This document shows positions 53,059-62,350 of a stretch of 64,000 nucleotides of DNA, one piece after another; position 1 is the first letter of the stretch, and every line of letters starts with the position of its first letter. A program made the translations under genes and the position numbers. The notes beneath the pieces are model-generated. The model was not told the DNA's origin, did no database searches, and saw nothing but the letters and a program-made list of their open reading frames with translations. Origin of the DNA: Hymenobacter taeanensis (GTDB taxonomy: Bacteria > Bacteroidota > Bacteroidia > Cytophagales > Hymenobacteraceae); contig NZ_CP053538.1 of NCBI RefSeq assembly GCF_013137895.1, positions 2,045,501-2,109,500 of the forward strand. The letters are read 5' to 3'.

Positions 53059-53508
53059 TCAAACTCGTAGGTGGTCGAAGTGAAACTCCTGAATGCGGGC
53101 CTGAATATCCTTGGGAGCCAGCTTCTCCCGGATGGCCGCCTGCACTAGGGCTGGCAGCTCAGCATCACCGGCAAAGCGCAGGGAAAGAATCTGTTTTAGC
53201 GTGAGCTGTTCTTCGAGGGGGCGTAGGCTCTGGCCGGTAACTTCAAAGTAGCGCTGGCGCACCTCCAGCCGAATAAGCCGGTCTTGGAGCTGTAGGGCGT
53301 AGTGCTGGCGTAGCATTACCAGTACGCCAAAGCTCACTACTGCCAAGGCCATAAGGGTAAACCACAGCCGGGAATCCTCAGAGTCGTCGCCGGCTACGGC
53401 AAGGTAGCGCCGTACGCTGTAGATAGAGAGGATGAGCATGGCCGGCAGCAGCACAAAGTGGTGCCACGGATACAGCATGGGCGTATTTTTGGTTGGCTGG
53501 TTGGCCAT
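53059..53508 (-). CDS. DUF6526-type membrane protein
   Basis: The product has 149 residues from the ATG at 53508 (MANQPTKNTPMLYPWHHFVL); the frame opens at 53604, but that part is unlike the family and covers a terminator. Two helices: HHFVLLPAMLILSIYSV (about 16-32) and LWFTLMALAVVSFGVLVML (about 45-63). A long cytoplasmic part follows: LQDRLIRLEVRQRYFEVTGQ, SLRPLEEQLTLKQILSLRFA and ALVQAAIREKLAPKDIQARI. Common in Cytophagales; no function known. Confidence 0.8.
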   Translation of the reverse strand: MANQPTKNTPMLYPWHHFVLLPAMLILSIYSVRRYLAVAGDDSEDSRLWFTLMALAVVSFGVLVMLRQHYALQLQDRLIRLEVRQRYFEVTGQSLRPLEEQLTLKQILSLRFAGDAELPALVQAAIREKLAPKDIQARIQEFHFDHLRV

Positions 53509-53550
53509 GGGGGCTGGGGTATAGTAAAACTGATTGGAAAAGGGTACGAA

Positions 53551-53577
53551 AAAACTCCAGCTTGCGGCTGGAGTTTT
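53551..53577 (-). terminator. Intrinsic terminator
   Basis: AAAACTCCAGC (53551-53561) pairs with 53567-53577 around TTGCG. It lies 33 bp downstream of the stop of the coiled-coil protein gene on the minus strand. Confidence 0.7.
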
Positions 53578-53609
53578 CGGTAAGTAAATAGGGTGAGCGC
53601 ACAACAGGC

Positions 53610-53987
53610 CTACATGTTACCGGCTTTTTTTGCGTCGCGAGCTTTTTGCTTTTCAGCGCGCACTGCTTGCTTGGCAATGCTTTCCTGGCGCCGAGCCTCT
53701 TTCGCCGCATCCTGCTGGCGCCGAAGCTCCATTTTTTGCTCTTTCAGCTGCCGCTTCTGCTCGCGCATCGCGTTTTCCTGGTTCTTGAGCTGAGATTTGC
53801 TTTGGTCTACGCTACTGCGCGTAGAGGCACTTTGTTGCTTTTGCGCATCCAGCGCAGCCTTGGCATCGGCGGTACGTTGTTGCTGTTGTTGCCGGCGCAC
53901 CTGCGCAGAGTCAACTATTTGTGCTTGAAGGGGATGACTGCTGAGAGCTGCCAAGGCAAAGGCAGCGCCTAATAGGAAACATTTCAT
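53610..53987 (-). CDS. Small exported coiled-coil protein
   Basis: The product has 125 residues with a signal peptide (MKCFLLGAAFALAALSSHPL, ending QAQ). The rest, from about residue 24 on, is a single Gln/Lys/Arg/Ala-rich coiled coil (QQQQQRTADAKAALDAQKQQ; MREQKRQLKEQKMELRRQQD; ARRQESIAKQAVRAEKQKAR). Strongly basic. No globular domain. Similar small exported helical proteins are common in Hymenobacter-like bacteria; function is unknown. A terminator follows the stop. Confidence 0.7.
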   Translation of the reverse strand: MKCFLLGAAFALAALSSHPLQAQIVDSAQVRRQQQQQRTADAKAALDAQKQQSASTRSSVDQSKSQLKNQENAMREQKRQLKEQKMELRRQQDAAKEARRQESIAKQAVRAEKQKARDAKKAGNM

Positions 53988-54055
53988 GGAGGATGAGGAA
54001 AAACTCCCTCCTCATACACGTCTGAAAAACAATAGTTTAGCTTTGTTCTTGGGGG

Positions 54056-55321
54056 CTACTCTTCCACGTAGTCGAGGTCTTTACCGAAGGTTTCGGGCAG
54101 CGTACTTACGGCCCAGAAAGCTATCAGCAACGAGATGCCACCTACAACAGCGCCGCTGGCAATGCGGTTGGGGCCATCGGGGGTACCCAGGGCCACGGCT
54201 ACTCCATTAAAAATGGGCACTAGGGCCACCACTGAGCCGCGGGCAAAGTTAGGGGCTGTAGTAGCCACAGTGGCCCGCAGGTTGGTGCCAAACTGCTCAG
54301 CGGCCACCGTCACGAACAACGCCCAGAAGCCCACTGAAACGCCTAGTATGAAGCATACAGTGTAAAAAGCCGTAGGCGAAGCCCCGCGCAGAGCGAACAA
54401 ATACACGGCCACCATAATAGCGCAGAAGGCCAGAAACAGCTGCAGTGCCCGAGTACGGCTCCGCAGCAGCTGGCTGAGGCTGCCGCTGATAAAATCACCA
54501 AACACCAGCCCAAAATAGCTCCAGAACACGCCCAGGCCTGCCGTTACGGGGCCCGTGAGGCCTAGCGCCTCGCCAAACTCTGGAGCCAGTGTAATCAGAA
54601 TGCCCACCACAAACCACAGCGGCACCCCAATCAGGAGGCACTTAAGGTAGCGCACCAGTCGTGGGCCATTAGTAAACAGGGCAAAAAAATTGCCGCGCTC
54701 TACCTGGGTCTTCTTGGCCTGCTCAAACATCCCTGACTCATACACGCCCACCCGCAGGGCCAGTAGGGCCAGGCCTAGGCCACCTCCCACAAAGTAGGCA
54801 TTGCGCCAGCCGAACCGCTCACCTACCCAGTAAGCCAGCATAGCGCCCGATACGCCCACAGTAGCCACAATCATGGTACCATAGCCACGCTTTTCCTTCG
54901 ATAGCGTTTCTGATACCAGCGTGATACCCGCACCCAACTCACCTGCCAGGCCTATGCCAGCAATCAGGCGCAGCCACACGTACTGGTCTAAGGTCTGCAC
55001 AAAGCCATTGGCAATATTAGCTAGTGAGTAGATCAGGATGGAGCCAAAAAGCACCGAAAGTCGCCCGCGCTTGTCACCCAGAATACCCCACAGAATACCT
55101 CCGAGCAGCATGCCGCCCATCTGCATGTTGATGAGGTAAAGGCCCTGGCTGGTAACGGCATCTTTAGCCGTGATGCCAAGAGTGTTTAGGCTCTGCACCC
55201 GCACAATGCTGAACAGAATCAGGTCGTAGATATCCACGAAGTAGCCGAGGGCGGCTACTACCACAATGGCGCTAAACAGGCGGGCAGTTTTGGGAGGGGA
55301 GGTAGGAGCGGTAGGCTGCAT
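54056..55321 (-). CDS. MFS transporter
   Basis: The product has 421 residues with twelve predicted helices. The first helix region (IVVVAALGYFVDIYDLILFS) and the loop 2-3 motif GILWGILGDKRGRLSVLFGS (GDxxGRR-type) identify the major facilitator superfamily; ETLSKEKRGYGTMIVATVGV is the loop after helix 4/5. The layout resembles the sugar/organic-acid branch but the substrate is not clear. It is last of the minus-strand genes from the metal block, 67 bp downstream of the CDF gene, so it may be co-transcribed. Confidence 0.88.
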   Translation of the reverse strand: MQPTAPTSPPKTARLFSAIVVVAALGYFVDIYDLILFSIVRVQSLNTLGITAKDAVTSQGLYLINMQMGGMLLGGILWGILGDKRGRLSVLFGSILIYSLANIANGFVQTLDQYVWLRLIAGIGLAGELGAGITLVSETLSKEKRGYGTMIVATVGVSGAMLAYWVGERFGWRNAYFVGGGLGLALLALRVGVYESGMFEQAKKTQVERGNFFALFTNGPRLVRYLKCLLIGVPLWFVVGILITLAPEFGEALGLTGPVTAGLGVFWSYFGLVFGDFISGSLSQLLRSRTRALQLFLAFCAIMVAVYLFALRGASPTAFYTVCFILGVSVGFWALFVTVAAEQFGTNLRATVATTAPNFARGSVVALVPIFNGVAVALGTPDGPNRIASGAVVGGISLLIAFWAVSTLPETFGKDLDYVEE

Positions 55322-55388
55322 GAAACGTAGAGAGGAATTGCGAAACGCAGATTACGCAATTTTCTTCTTCTCTTCCAGCTACGGCTCG

Positions 55389-56324
55389 CTAGGCCACCTG
55401 CTCGTCGCAGCAGCCGTGGTCACCCATCAGCGGCAGCGCATCCTCGAGCTGCACCGTGGAGTGGCTGATGTTGAACTCATGCCGCAGGTCGTGCTGCAGG
55501 TCGCGCAGGAACAGGTTGCCGTTCTCACCGCCCGGACGCACCAAGTGGGCCGTGAGGGCCGTATCGCTGGTGCTCAGAGGCCAGATGTGCAGGTCATGCA
55601 CCTGCGTAACGCCGGGGCGGGAGAGCAGGAACTGCCGTACTTCAGCCACATCAATACTTTCGGGGGCAGCCTGCAGACTGAGCTGCACGGTTTCGCGCAG
55701 CAGGCCCCAGGAGCTTATGCCCACTACCGCCAGAATAATAAAGCTAATGGCCGGGTCAAGCCAAAGCCACCCCGTAAAGTACACCAGCGCGCCACCCACC
55801 ACTACGCCCACTGACACCAGCATATCCGTTAGCATGTGCAGATAAGCCCCGCGCACGTTCACGTCGCCCTTCTGCCCACGGCGGAACAACCAGGCCGTAA
55901 ACCCATTCACCAGAATGCCTAATCCCGCCAGCAGCATCACCAAGGATCCATTCACGGGAACAGGGTGACGCAGGTGGTCAATGGTTTCCCACAGAATAAA
56001 GCCCAATGCCAGGTACAGCAGGGCCGCATTTAGCAGTGCCGCCTGAATAGTGGCTCCCTTATATCCATAGGTATAACGTTCGGTGGCCCGGCGCGTAGCC
56101 AGCAAAGAGGCCGCCCACGCCAGGGCTAAACTCAGAACATCAGAAAGGTTGTGGCCGGCATCAGAGAGCAGGGCGGCGGAGTTGGCCCATAAGCCACCTG
56201 CCACTTCTCCCGCCACAAACACGAGGTTCATTACAATCCCCCATTTAAAGGCTTGGCTAAAGTTACCATCGGCGGGCGGGCCGTGGTGATGCGCGTGGTC
56301 GTGTCCGGAGTGGTCGTGGGCCAT
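55389..56324 (-). CDS. Cation diffusion facilitator (CzcD/ZitB-type) metal efflux protein
   Basis: The product has about 311 residues from the ATG at 56324. The N-terminus is His-rich (MAHDHSGHDHAHHHGPPADG), a metal-binding leader. Six membrane helices follow; the metal site residues are in NSAALLSDAGHNLSDVLSLA (HxxxD, helix 2) and RGAYLHMLTDMLVSVGVVVG (HxxxD, helix 5). A cytoplasmic domain closes it (VTQVHDLHIWPLSTSDTALT). It exports Zn2+ or similar ions. It sits downstream of two TonB receptors and a His-rich protein; the REP-like element at 56407 lies between. Confidence 0.93.
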   Translation of the reverse strand: MAHDHSGHDHAHHHGPPADGNFSQAFKWGIVMNLVFVAGEVAGGLWANSAALLSDAGHNLSDVLSLALAWAASLLATRRATERYTYGYKGATIQAALLNAALLYLALGFILWETIDHLRHPVPVNGSLVMLLAGLGILVNGFTAWLFRRGQKGDVNVRGAYLHMLTDMLVSVGVVVGGALVYFTGWLWLDPAISFIILAVVGISSWGLLRETVQLSLQAAPESIDVAEVRQFLLSRPGVTQVHDLHIWPLSTSDTALTAHLVRPGGENGNLFLRDLQHDLRHEFNISHSTVQLEDALPLMGDHGCCDEQVA

Positions 56325-56406
56325 AGTAGTGATACGACTCAAAGAGCGAATCAGTTGAAGGCGCGCGTTGTTGTTGGTTTTCGGTTGAACTGACTACAAC
56401 TGAAAG

Positions 56407-56518
56407 GAACGTCATGCTGAGCAGAGTCGAAGCATCTCTACCGCTTTGTTGGTGATGTTCTAGGCCAGGTAATTAGCCAGAGGTAGAGATGCTTCGGCTG
56501 CGCTCAGCATGACAGTTC
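56407..56518. repeat. REP-like palindrome (GTCATGCTGAGC type)
   Basis: Arms 56407-56442 and 56482-56518 are imperfect inverted repeats (GAACGTCATGCTGAGC versus GCTCAGCATGACAGTTC) with a 39-nt spacer containing CTAGGCC. It lies in the gap between the second TonB receptor and the CDF gene. Confidence 0.85.
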
Positions 56519-56536
56519 AGTATGTTTTTACGAAGC

Positions 56537-58984
56537 CTATTTAAAGCTCAGCGGTACTACCAGCTTCACGCTTAACGTGCGGCCCATGTTATATACACCC
56601 ACCCGGCCGGTAGCGTTGTTTACGTCCGTGTACTTCAGGCGGCTCAGGTGGTTCTGGTAGGCCACATCAAACAGGTTGTTAACCGCCAGATACAGCGAAA
56701 ACAGCGTTTTATCCTGGCTGTTGGTGACTTCAGTGCCCACGCCCACATTCACCAGCGTGTAGCCAGGGGTACGGGTTTCGGTATCGAAGGCGGAGAAGAT
56801 GCGGTTTTGCGTGAAGTTGTGCTCCACGCCACCGCGGGCGTACAGGTTGTGTAGGCGCGTATTACCCACTTTCCGGAAGTTCACCCGCAGCTCCGACTGC
56901 AACCGGTCAGCGGGAATAAAGGGCAGGTATTGCTGGCCCTCGGGCTGGTCAAACTGAATGGCCCGCACCATAGAGAAGGAGTTCTCGAAGTGCAGCCAGT
57001 CGAGGGGGTGAGGGTGCAGGTCGATGCTCACCTCGCCGCCCGCCAGCCGCGCATCGCCCTGCCCGTAGCGGAACAGTCGGTCGCCGGTTACGGCAATGGA
57101 GTCTTCGCCGGCGGCGTTAGCAAGGCGGCGCGGGAAAATGTAGTTGCTGATGCGGTTGCGGAAGGCGTCTACCGAGAGGCTTACGTGGTCGGCGGTGTAG
57201 CTCACGCCCCCATCTAGCTGAAAGCTGGTTTCGGCTTTGAGGTTTGGCTCACCTACCTCGTAGCGCGTGGTGCCTTCGTGCACGCCGTTTGAGCCCAGCT
57301 CGGCAATATTTGGCGCCCGGAAACCGCGGGCCACGTTAGCTTTAATCAGCCACTTATCATTGATATTGTAGGCCCCGCCCACGCTGCCGCTCACGTTGCG
57401 GAAGGTACTCTTGAAGCCCGTAAATTTAGCCTCACCCTGGCCAGCGGGCACTGGCTCCTCGTCTTCGTTCAGGTACAGGGCATCGGCGGTGATGTGGCGA
57501 ATATCGTAGCGTAGGCCACCACTCAGATCCAGCTTGCCAAACGACTTCTTCGTAACACCGAACAGGCCCCCATCAAGCAGCTTATATGCCGGAATCAGGA
57601 ATTCTACGCCCTTGTTCTGGTTTTGCTGCTGCATGCCGCTCACTCCCAAGGTGGTATTCCAGCCCTTCATTTCGGGCAGAAACCAGCGCACGGCATAGTC
57701 CACGGTGCGCAACTGAAAAAACAACGACTGCTCGTAGTAATAACGCGGGTTGCCGAACTCCCGGCGCAGGTTCTGCTGCCACCCCACGTTTACCGTTAGC
57801 CGGTGCTGGCCCAGTATGAAGTTGTTATCGGTGCCGATGCGCAGGTGGTTGATCTGCTGGCGGGGCACATCTAGGCCGTAGCCCGAGAAGCCGCGGCCAG
57901 TCACTATTTCAGTGTCGCCGAAGCCGTTAGTGCGCAGAAAGCGGCCCGAGGTAGAATCTCGCTCGCCCTCAATGAGGCCTAAGATCTGATTGAAGCTGTT
58001 ATAGGTGAAGTGGGAGTAGCCCCAGCTTTTGTTGAGGCCCACGTAGCCGTTGCTGTTCAGCTCCCGGAAGCCGGAGTTGTAGACGCGGCCATCGTAGCGG
58101 TTGCGGTAGTCGGCGGCTACTTTGCCCGAGCCGCGCACCTGCCAGTTGAAGCCGTTGAGGTTGCCGGCATTCATCAGGGAATAGCCCTGCTGGTAGTTAT
58201 TGGTCTGGTAGTTAGCGGCCACCGAGCCAATGATGCGTCCATCCTCCACGGGGTCGGCGGGCAGAAAGTTAATGACGCCAGCCAGGCCATCGGAGCCATA
58301 GAGCAAGGAGCCGGGGCCTTTGATTACCTCCGCCCGGTCAATGCTAAACTCGTCAATCTCGATGCCGTGCTCATCGCCCCACTGCTGGCCCTCCTGCTTG
58401 GCGCCGTTGTTGAGCGTGATTACGCGATTAGAGCTTAAGCCCCGAATAACCGGCTTGCTGATGGCTGCCCCCGTTGTAATCTGGTTGAGGCCCGGCGTGT
58501 GCGCAATGGCATCCACGGCATTGGTAGCGGCGGTCTGGCGCAGGCGCGTCTGGTCGATGATGCTGGTTGGGATGGGCGAGCGGCGCATTTCCGTGCTGGC
58601 CGACACGCCCGTTACCACCACCTGTCCAATCTCGGTCTCGGCGGGCGTAAGGGCTACTTCCAGCGGCTGCCCGGTGCTGGTATCTACGGTGCGGGCCACG
58701 GTAGTGAAGCCCACAAAGCGCACCTGCATTAGAAACCGCCCCTTGGGCAGGTTGGCAAACTGAAAGTTGCCGTCGGCATCTGCCGACGTAGCCTGCCGCA
58801 GATCAGGAAAAACGATGGTGGCGCCTGGTAGGGCTTCCCCGGAGGCGGCATCGGTTACCCGGCCTCTGACCGGTGCTGCCGCAGCAGAAGTACGCCCCAG
58901 ACGGCCAGGGGCAGGAGCAGTAGTTTGGGCAAGTACACCGCCAGTTAGCAGCAGAAAACCGGTTGTGAGGAGAAATCGAGACAT
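56537..58984 (-). CDS. TonB-dependent receptor, metal/siderophore type (paralogue 2)
   Basis: The product has 815 residues from the ATG at 58984 (MSRFLLTTGFLLLTGGVLAQ), a signal peptide; the longer frame from 59092 adds 36 residues with no signal character. A carboxypeptidase-regulatory-like domain (RGRVTDAASGEALPGATIVF) precedes the plug (TNAVDAIAHTPGLNQITTGA, GPGSLLYGSDGLAGVINFLP) and a long beta barrel ending NMGRTLSVKLVVPLSFK, with aromatic final residue. The motif GQQWGDEHGIEIDEF is shared with the paralogue at 59793. Imports a substrate across the outer membrane with TonB energy. Substrate is inferred to be a metal complex from the neighbours. Confidence 0.92.
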   Translation of the reverse strand: MSRFLLTTGFLLLTGGVLAQTTAPAPGRLGRTSAAAAPVRGRVTDAASGEALPGATIVFPDLRQATSADADGNFQFANLPKGRFLMQVRFVGFTTVARTVDTSTGQPLEVALTPAETEIGQVVVTGVSASTEMRRSPIPTSIIDQTRLRQTAATNAVDAIAHTPGLNQITTGAAISKPVIRGLSSNRVITLNNGAKQEGQQWGDEHGIEIDEFSIDRAEVIKGPGSLLYGSDGLAGVINFLPADPVEDGRIIGSVAANYQTNNYQQGYSLMNAGNLNGFNWQVRGSGKVAADYRNRYDGRVYNSGFRELNSNGYVGLNKSWGYSHFTYNSFNQILGLIEGERDSTSGRFLRTNGFGDTEIVTGRGFSGYGLDVPRQQINHLRIGTDNNFILGQHRLTVNVGWQQNLRREFGNPRYYYEQSLFFQLRTVDYAVRWFLPEMKGWNTTLGVSGMQQQNQNKGVEFLIPAYKLLDGGLFGVTKKSFGKLDLSGGLRYDIRHITADALYLNEDEEPVPAGQGEAKFTGFKSTFRNVSGSVGGAYNINDKWLIKANVARGFRAPNIAELGSNGVHEGTTRYEVGEPNLKAETSFQLDGGVSYTADHVSLSVDAFRNRISNYIFPRRLANAAGEDSIAVTGDRLFRYGQGDARLAGGEVSIDLHPHPLDWLHFENSFSMVRAIQFDQPEGQQYLPFIPADRLQSELRVNFRKVGNTRLHNLYARGGVEHNFTQNRIFSAFDTETRTPGYTLVNVGVGTEVTNSQDKTLFSLYLAVNNLFDVAYQNHLSRLKYTDVNNATGRVGVYNMGRTLSVKLVVPLSFK

Positions 58985-59174
58985 GAAGGGCAATTTACGC
59001 GGAAGCCAATGAACGAAGGATGAGGTAGGAAGGCTGCACCAAGGCGCAAAACCAAAGAAAGCACCGACCAATGGCCGGTGCCTTCCCAACAATTCTCCAC
59101 AACCAAACAGGGAGAAAAATGGGTGAAGAAGCCGTTTGCAGCTGGCTCCTTCTAAGTATTTGACAGCAAGTGGC

Positions 59175-59747
59175 CTAGCGTACTACCGTGGGGAAGTTTA
59201 CCTCCACATCGGTGCTGCCGGGAGTGGCCGTGCCGTTCTTGGCACCGGGCTGGTGGCGCAGCACCACTTTCAGACTGCCGGTGGTACCGGTAGCATTAGC
59301 GGTGCCCGTTACGGCCTGAGTGGCTAAGCCTATCGGGAGGTTGTTCTTGTCCTTGTCGGTGGCCGTGATGGTCAGGTTTACGTTGCTGGGGGTAAAGACG
59401 AACAGGTGCTCATCGCCCTTCTCCAAAATCTCAGCGGTAGTGTTTTCCGCTGGGGTTTTGGTTTCGTCGAGCAGGGTTAGGCTGCCGGTGTAGGTGGTGT
59501 TAGGCGCCAGCACCAGCGTGGCGGGCGTGATAACGCCAGGCTGCCCACCGTCGCCATCAGCATCGCGGTACTGAATAGTGAGAGGCGTGCCACCACCCTG
59601 AGGCGTCAGAGTATAGGTTACCGTCGTGATTTGCTCGTTATCGTCGTCGGGCGTCGGGTCCTCGTTATCTTTTTTACAAGCCGAGAAAACAGTGGCCGAA
59701 GCCAGCAAGGCCAAGAAGGTAGGGCGGAGGAAGACAGGATTCTGCAT
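59175..59747 (-). CDS. Small lipoprotein linked to TonB receptors
   Basis: The product has 190 residues with lipoprotein signal (LALLASATVFSACKKDNE). After an acidic linker, Ig-like beta strands follow (TVTYTLTPQGGGTPLTIQYR; LAPNTTYTGSLTLLDETKTP; AEILEKGDEHLFVFTPSNVN; GSLKVVLRHQPGAKN). The EKGDEHLFVF and LRHQPGAK patterns recur in Bacteroidota lipoproteins encoded beside TonB receptors. Sits between the two receptor genes in the same direction, so it is probably a surface-exposed partner of one or both. Confidence 0.72.
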   Translation of the reverse strand: MQNPVFLRPTFLALLASATVFSACKKDNEDPTPDDDNEQITTVTYTLTPQGGGTPLTIQYRDADGDGGQPGVITPATLVLAPNTTYTGSLTLLDETKTPAENTTAEILEKGDEHLFVFTPSNVNLTITATDKDKNNLPIGLATQAVTGTANATGTTGSLKVVLRHQPGAKNGTATPGSTDVEVNFPTVVR

Positions 59748-59792
59748 GAAAAGGAAAGGAATAAGGTAAATGGATGAAATTGAAAGGATGGG

Positions 59793-62201
59793 CTACTGCC
59801 GCTTATGCCCAAACTCCAGGGGCACCCGCACGCGAAGCGTCACGTTGCGGCCCATTTCGTTGGCGAAGTAGCGGTAGCGGTTGAGGTAGTCGCGGTAGCG
59901 CTGGTTGAGCAGGTTGGAGCCCGCCACACTCACCTCCAGTGGCAGACGTCCCCAGTGCACAGTGGCTCCGGTTTCCAGACCTAGCAAGGCGTAGCCAGCC
60001 GGCGGCAGGGCATAATCTTTGGCTGCGTAGTTGTCGGGCACGCGGGTTTGGCGGGCTACGGCATAGCCGCCCAGATTCACATAGCGCCCGGTGAGGCGGC
60101 CATTGCCATCGGGCGCCTCGTAGCGCACTGAGAGCTCCGCCCGGTCGGCGGGCATAAACACCTGCCACTGGTCGGCCTTGGTATCACGGCCACGCACCAC
60201 GGAGGCTTTGCCCGCCAGTTGCCACTGGGGCGCCAGGCGGTAGGTTAGGCCTATATCGAGGCCGCGCAGGGTAGCGTTGGTCTGGTAGTACTGCCAGCTG
60301 ATGAGCGTGCCCCGGATGTTGATGACCGGCGGCAGAATGGGCTGCTGATAGATGAAGCCGTTGATGGCGGTCTGATACACCGTCACTTCCCCATTGAGAC
60401 GCGGGTTATCGTGCCAGTTGGCCGTTAGCGCCGTGTGGTAGGCCGTTTCGGGGCGTAGTGCCCCATTGCCCGGTACCAGGTCGTAGCCTAGCTCATATTG
60501 GGCGTTGTGCACGCCATCACTGAACCGCTCGTTGGGAGCAGGCGCCCGCTGGGTGAGGCTGGTGGTCAGGCTAAGCGTAAGGTGAGCCGCTGGGTCATAC
60601 ATAGCGTCCAGCGAGGCGGCAGGTGTCACGTAGCTGAACTCGCGCCGGTCCACGTAGTACACGCCTTGGGCGTTACGGGTGCCGCGGCGGGTTTGTAGGT
60701 GGCGGTAGTCGGCGCGTAGGCCACCCTCCAGCTGCCACTTGCCCTGCTGCCAGCGCTCAATGGCAAAGGCGCCTGCCACGTAGTTGTTGTAGAAGGGGAT
60801 AAAGCCCTTTGTACCATCGGCGTAGCGGTTGAGCTGGTAGGTGCCGGCCAGCCCCACGCTACCCGTGAAGTGGCCCAGGGGCTTGTGCTCCCAGACCAGC
60901 TCCCCCGTGGTGGTGCGGTTGGAGTAGCTCAGCGCGGGCCGGTTCAGCGCCGCCCGCTCCGCATTGCGGGCCGAGTACAGGTCATACTCGTCGCGGAAGT
61001 CCGTCTGCTGGCCTAGAGTAGCCGTCAGGCGCCCCACCGAGCCGGTTTTTACAAAGCCCGTCAGCTTCAGTAGCTCATGGCTTACCTGCTGATAGGCTCG
61101 GTTGATATAGTAGTTGAAACTCGTGGTTTCCAGTGGCCTAGGCCGGGCAATGGCGGCTGATAAGTCGGAGGGACTTTCCGCGTGTGCCGCCGGCAGAATG
61201 CCCAGCTTCGTGCTGAACTGGCTGTAGAACACTTCCAGGCCATAGGTGGCCTTGCGCCAGCCCACGGCCCCGGAGTAGTCATACTCCTCAAAACCAGAGT
61301 TTTTCAGGTAGTAGCCGGGCGCCCGCATAGTGCCGGCGCGCTTGGCCGTGCCCTGCACCCGCCAGCTCAGGGCCGGCAGCTTGGCCAGGTTTCCCTCTAT
61401 GGTGCCCGAAGCTGCGCCCAGGCCATTGTTGCTCATACCTACCAGGTTGAGCTCCCCGCCTGTGCCCGCTGAGTCGCGCAGGGCTTTGGGCTGCACCAGC
61501 ACCACGCCGCCAATGGCATCGGAGCCGTACCGGACGCTGGCGGCGCCCTTCACTACGGTAAGTTTAGAGGCAATAAACGGGTCTATTTCTGGTCCGTGCT
61601 CCTGGCCCCACTGCTGCCCTTCTTGCCGCACGCCATTATTGAGAATGGTTACGCGGTTGGAGTGCAGCCCGTGAATCATGGGCTTGAAGATGCTCGGACC
61701 GGTTTGGATAGCCGTTACACCAGTTACTTTCTGCAGCGCTTCGCCCAGCGTTTGCCCCCGCGTTTGCTGCAGGGCCTGCTCGCTCAGCGTGGCGGTGGCT
61801 TGCAGGGTAGGGGCCTCTACGTGCTGCCCGTTTACCGTCGCGCCTTGCAACAGGATAGCATCGGGGTGCAGCTTAAAGTCGCGCACCACGGCGGGCCCTA
61901 GGCGCACCTCGGCAGTTTCGGGGGTAAAGCCCACGAAGGATACCTGCACGTGGTACGTGCCAGGGCATAACTCAAAATGGTAATGGCCATCGGCCTCAGT
62001 TTGGGTGGCCTGCTGGGTTTCCAGCACCACCACCGTCGCGCTGGCCAGCGACCCCCGACTCTCGTGGTCGGAAATGCGGCCGCTCAGCGACAGGGCACAG
62101 GTACCCGACTGGCCTAGGGCTACCGTAGCCGTGCTCCACAGCAGGAGCAACAGCCACACGCACCTAAACCGGTCCGGAGCGCCCGGAACACGGAAAAGCA
62201 T
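59793..62201 (-). CDS. TonB-dependent receptor, metal/siderophore type (paralogue 1)
   Basis: The product has 802 residues. A signal peptide lies in the first ~30 residues (WLLLLLWSTATVALGQSGTC). The carboxypeptidase-like domain (LSGRISDHESRGSLASATVV) precedes a plug with the TBDT hallmark (HVEAPTLQATATLSEQALQQ; GPSIFKPMIHGLHSNRVTIL; GAASVRYGSDAIGGVVLVQP). GQQWGQEHGPEIDPF is shared with paralogue 2, showing a common origin. The barrel ends NEMGRNVTLRVRVPLEF. Separated from the lipoprotein gene by 45 bp. Probably imports a metal or its chelate. Confidence 0.92.
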   Translation of the reverse strand: MLFRVPGAPDRFRCVWLLLLLWSTATVALGQSGTCALSLSGRISDHESRGSLASATVVVLETQQATQTEADGHYHFELCPGTYHVQVSFVGFTPETAEVRLGPAVVRDFKLHPDAILLQGATVNGQHVEAPTLQATATLSEQALQQTRGQTLGEALQKVTGVTAIQTGPSIFKPMIHGLHSNRVTILNNGVRQEGQQWGQEHGPEIDPFIASKLTVVKGAASVRYGSDAIGGVVLVQPKALRDSAGTGGELNLVGMSNNGLGAASGTIEGNLAKLPALSWRVQGTAKRAGTMRAPGYYLKNSGFEEYDYSGAVGWRKATYGLEVFYSQFSTKLGILPAAHAESPSDLSAAIARPRPLETTSFNYYINRAYQQVSHELLKLTGFVKTGSVGRLTATLGQQTDFRDEYDLYSARNAERAALNRPALSYSNRTTTGELVWEHKPLGHFTGSVGLAGTYQLNRYADGTKGFIPFYNNYVAGAFAIERWQQGKWQLEGGLRADYRHLQTRRGTRNAQGVYYVDRREFSYVTPAASLDAMYDPAAHLTLSLTTSLTQRAPAPNERFSDGVHNAQYELGYDLVPGNGALRPETAYHTALTANWHDNPRLNGEVTVYQTAINGFIYQQPILPPVINIRGTLISWQYYQTNATLRGLDIGLTYRLAPQWQLAGKASVVRGRDTKADQWQVFMPADRAELSVRYEAPDGNGRLTGRYVNLGGYAVARQTRVPDNYAAKDYALPPAGYALLGLETGATVHWGRLPLEVSVAGSNLLNQRYRDYLNRYRYFANEMGRNVTLRVRVPLEFGHKRQ

Positions 62202-62350
62202 ACAGAAAGGGGAGACGCCTCAACACTAAACTGGCCAGTGTAGCAGTCCCGACGGGAGGTAAGGGAAAGGCGTAATTCCTCTACAGGGTGCACGCCTACT
62301 AAGGCCTCACTTCAGGAGGCAGGCGTGGCTACAAGTGGCCTACTGCAAGT

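Noticed and set aside
62202..62350. A possible cobalamin or other riboswitch before the first TonB receptor
   Set aside because: The 149-bp gap holds only a short interrupted hairpin (62291-62327) and no conserved riboswitch core.
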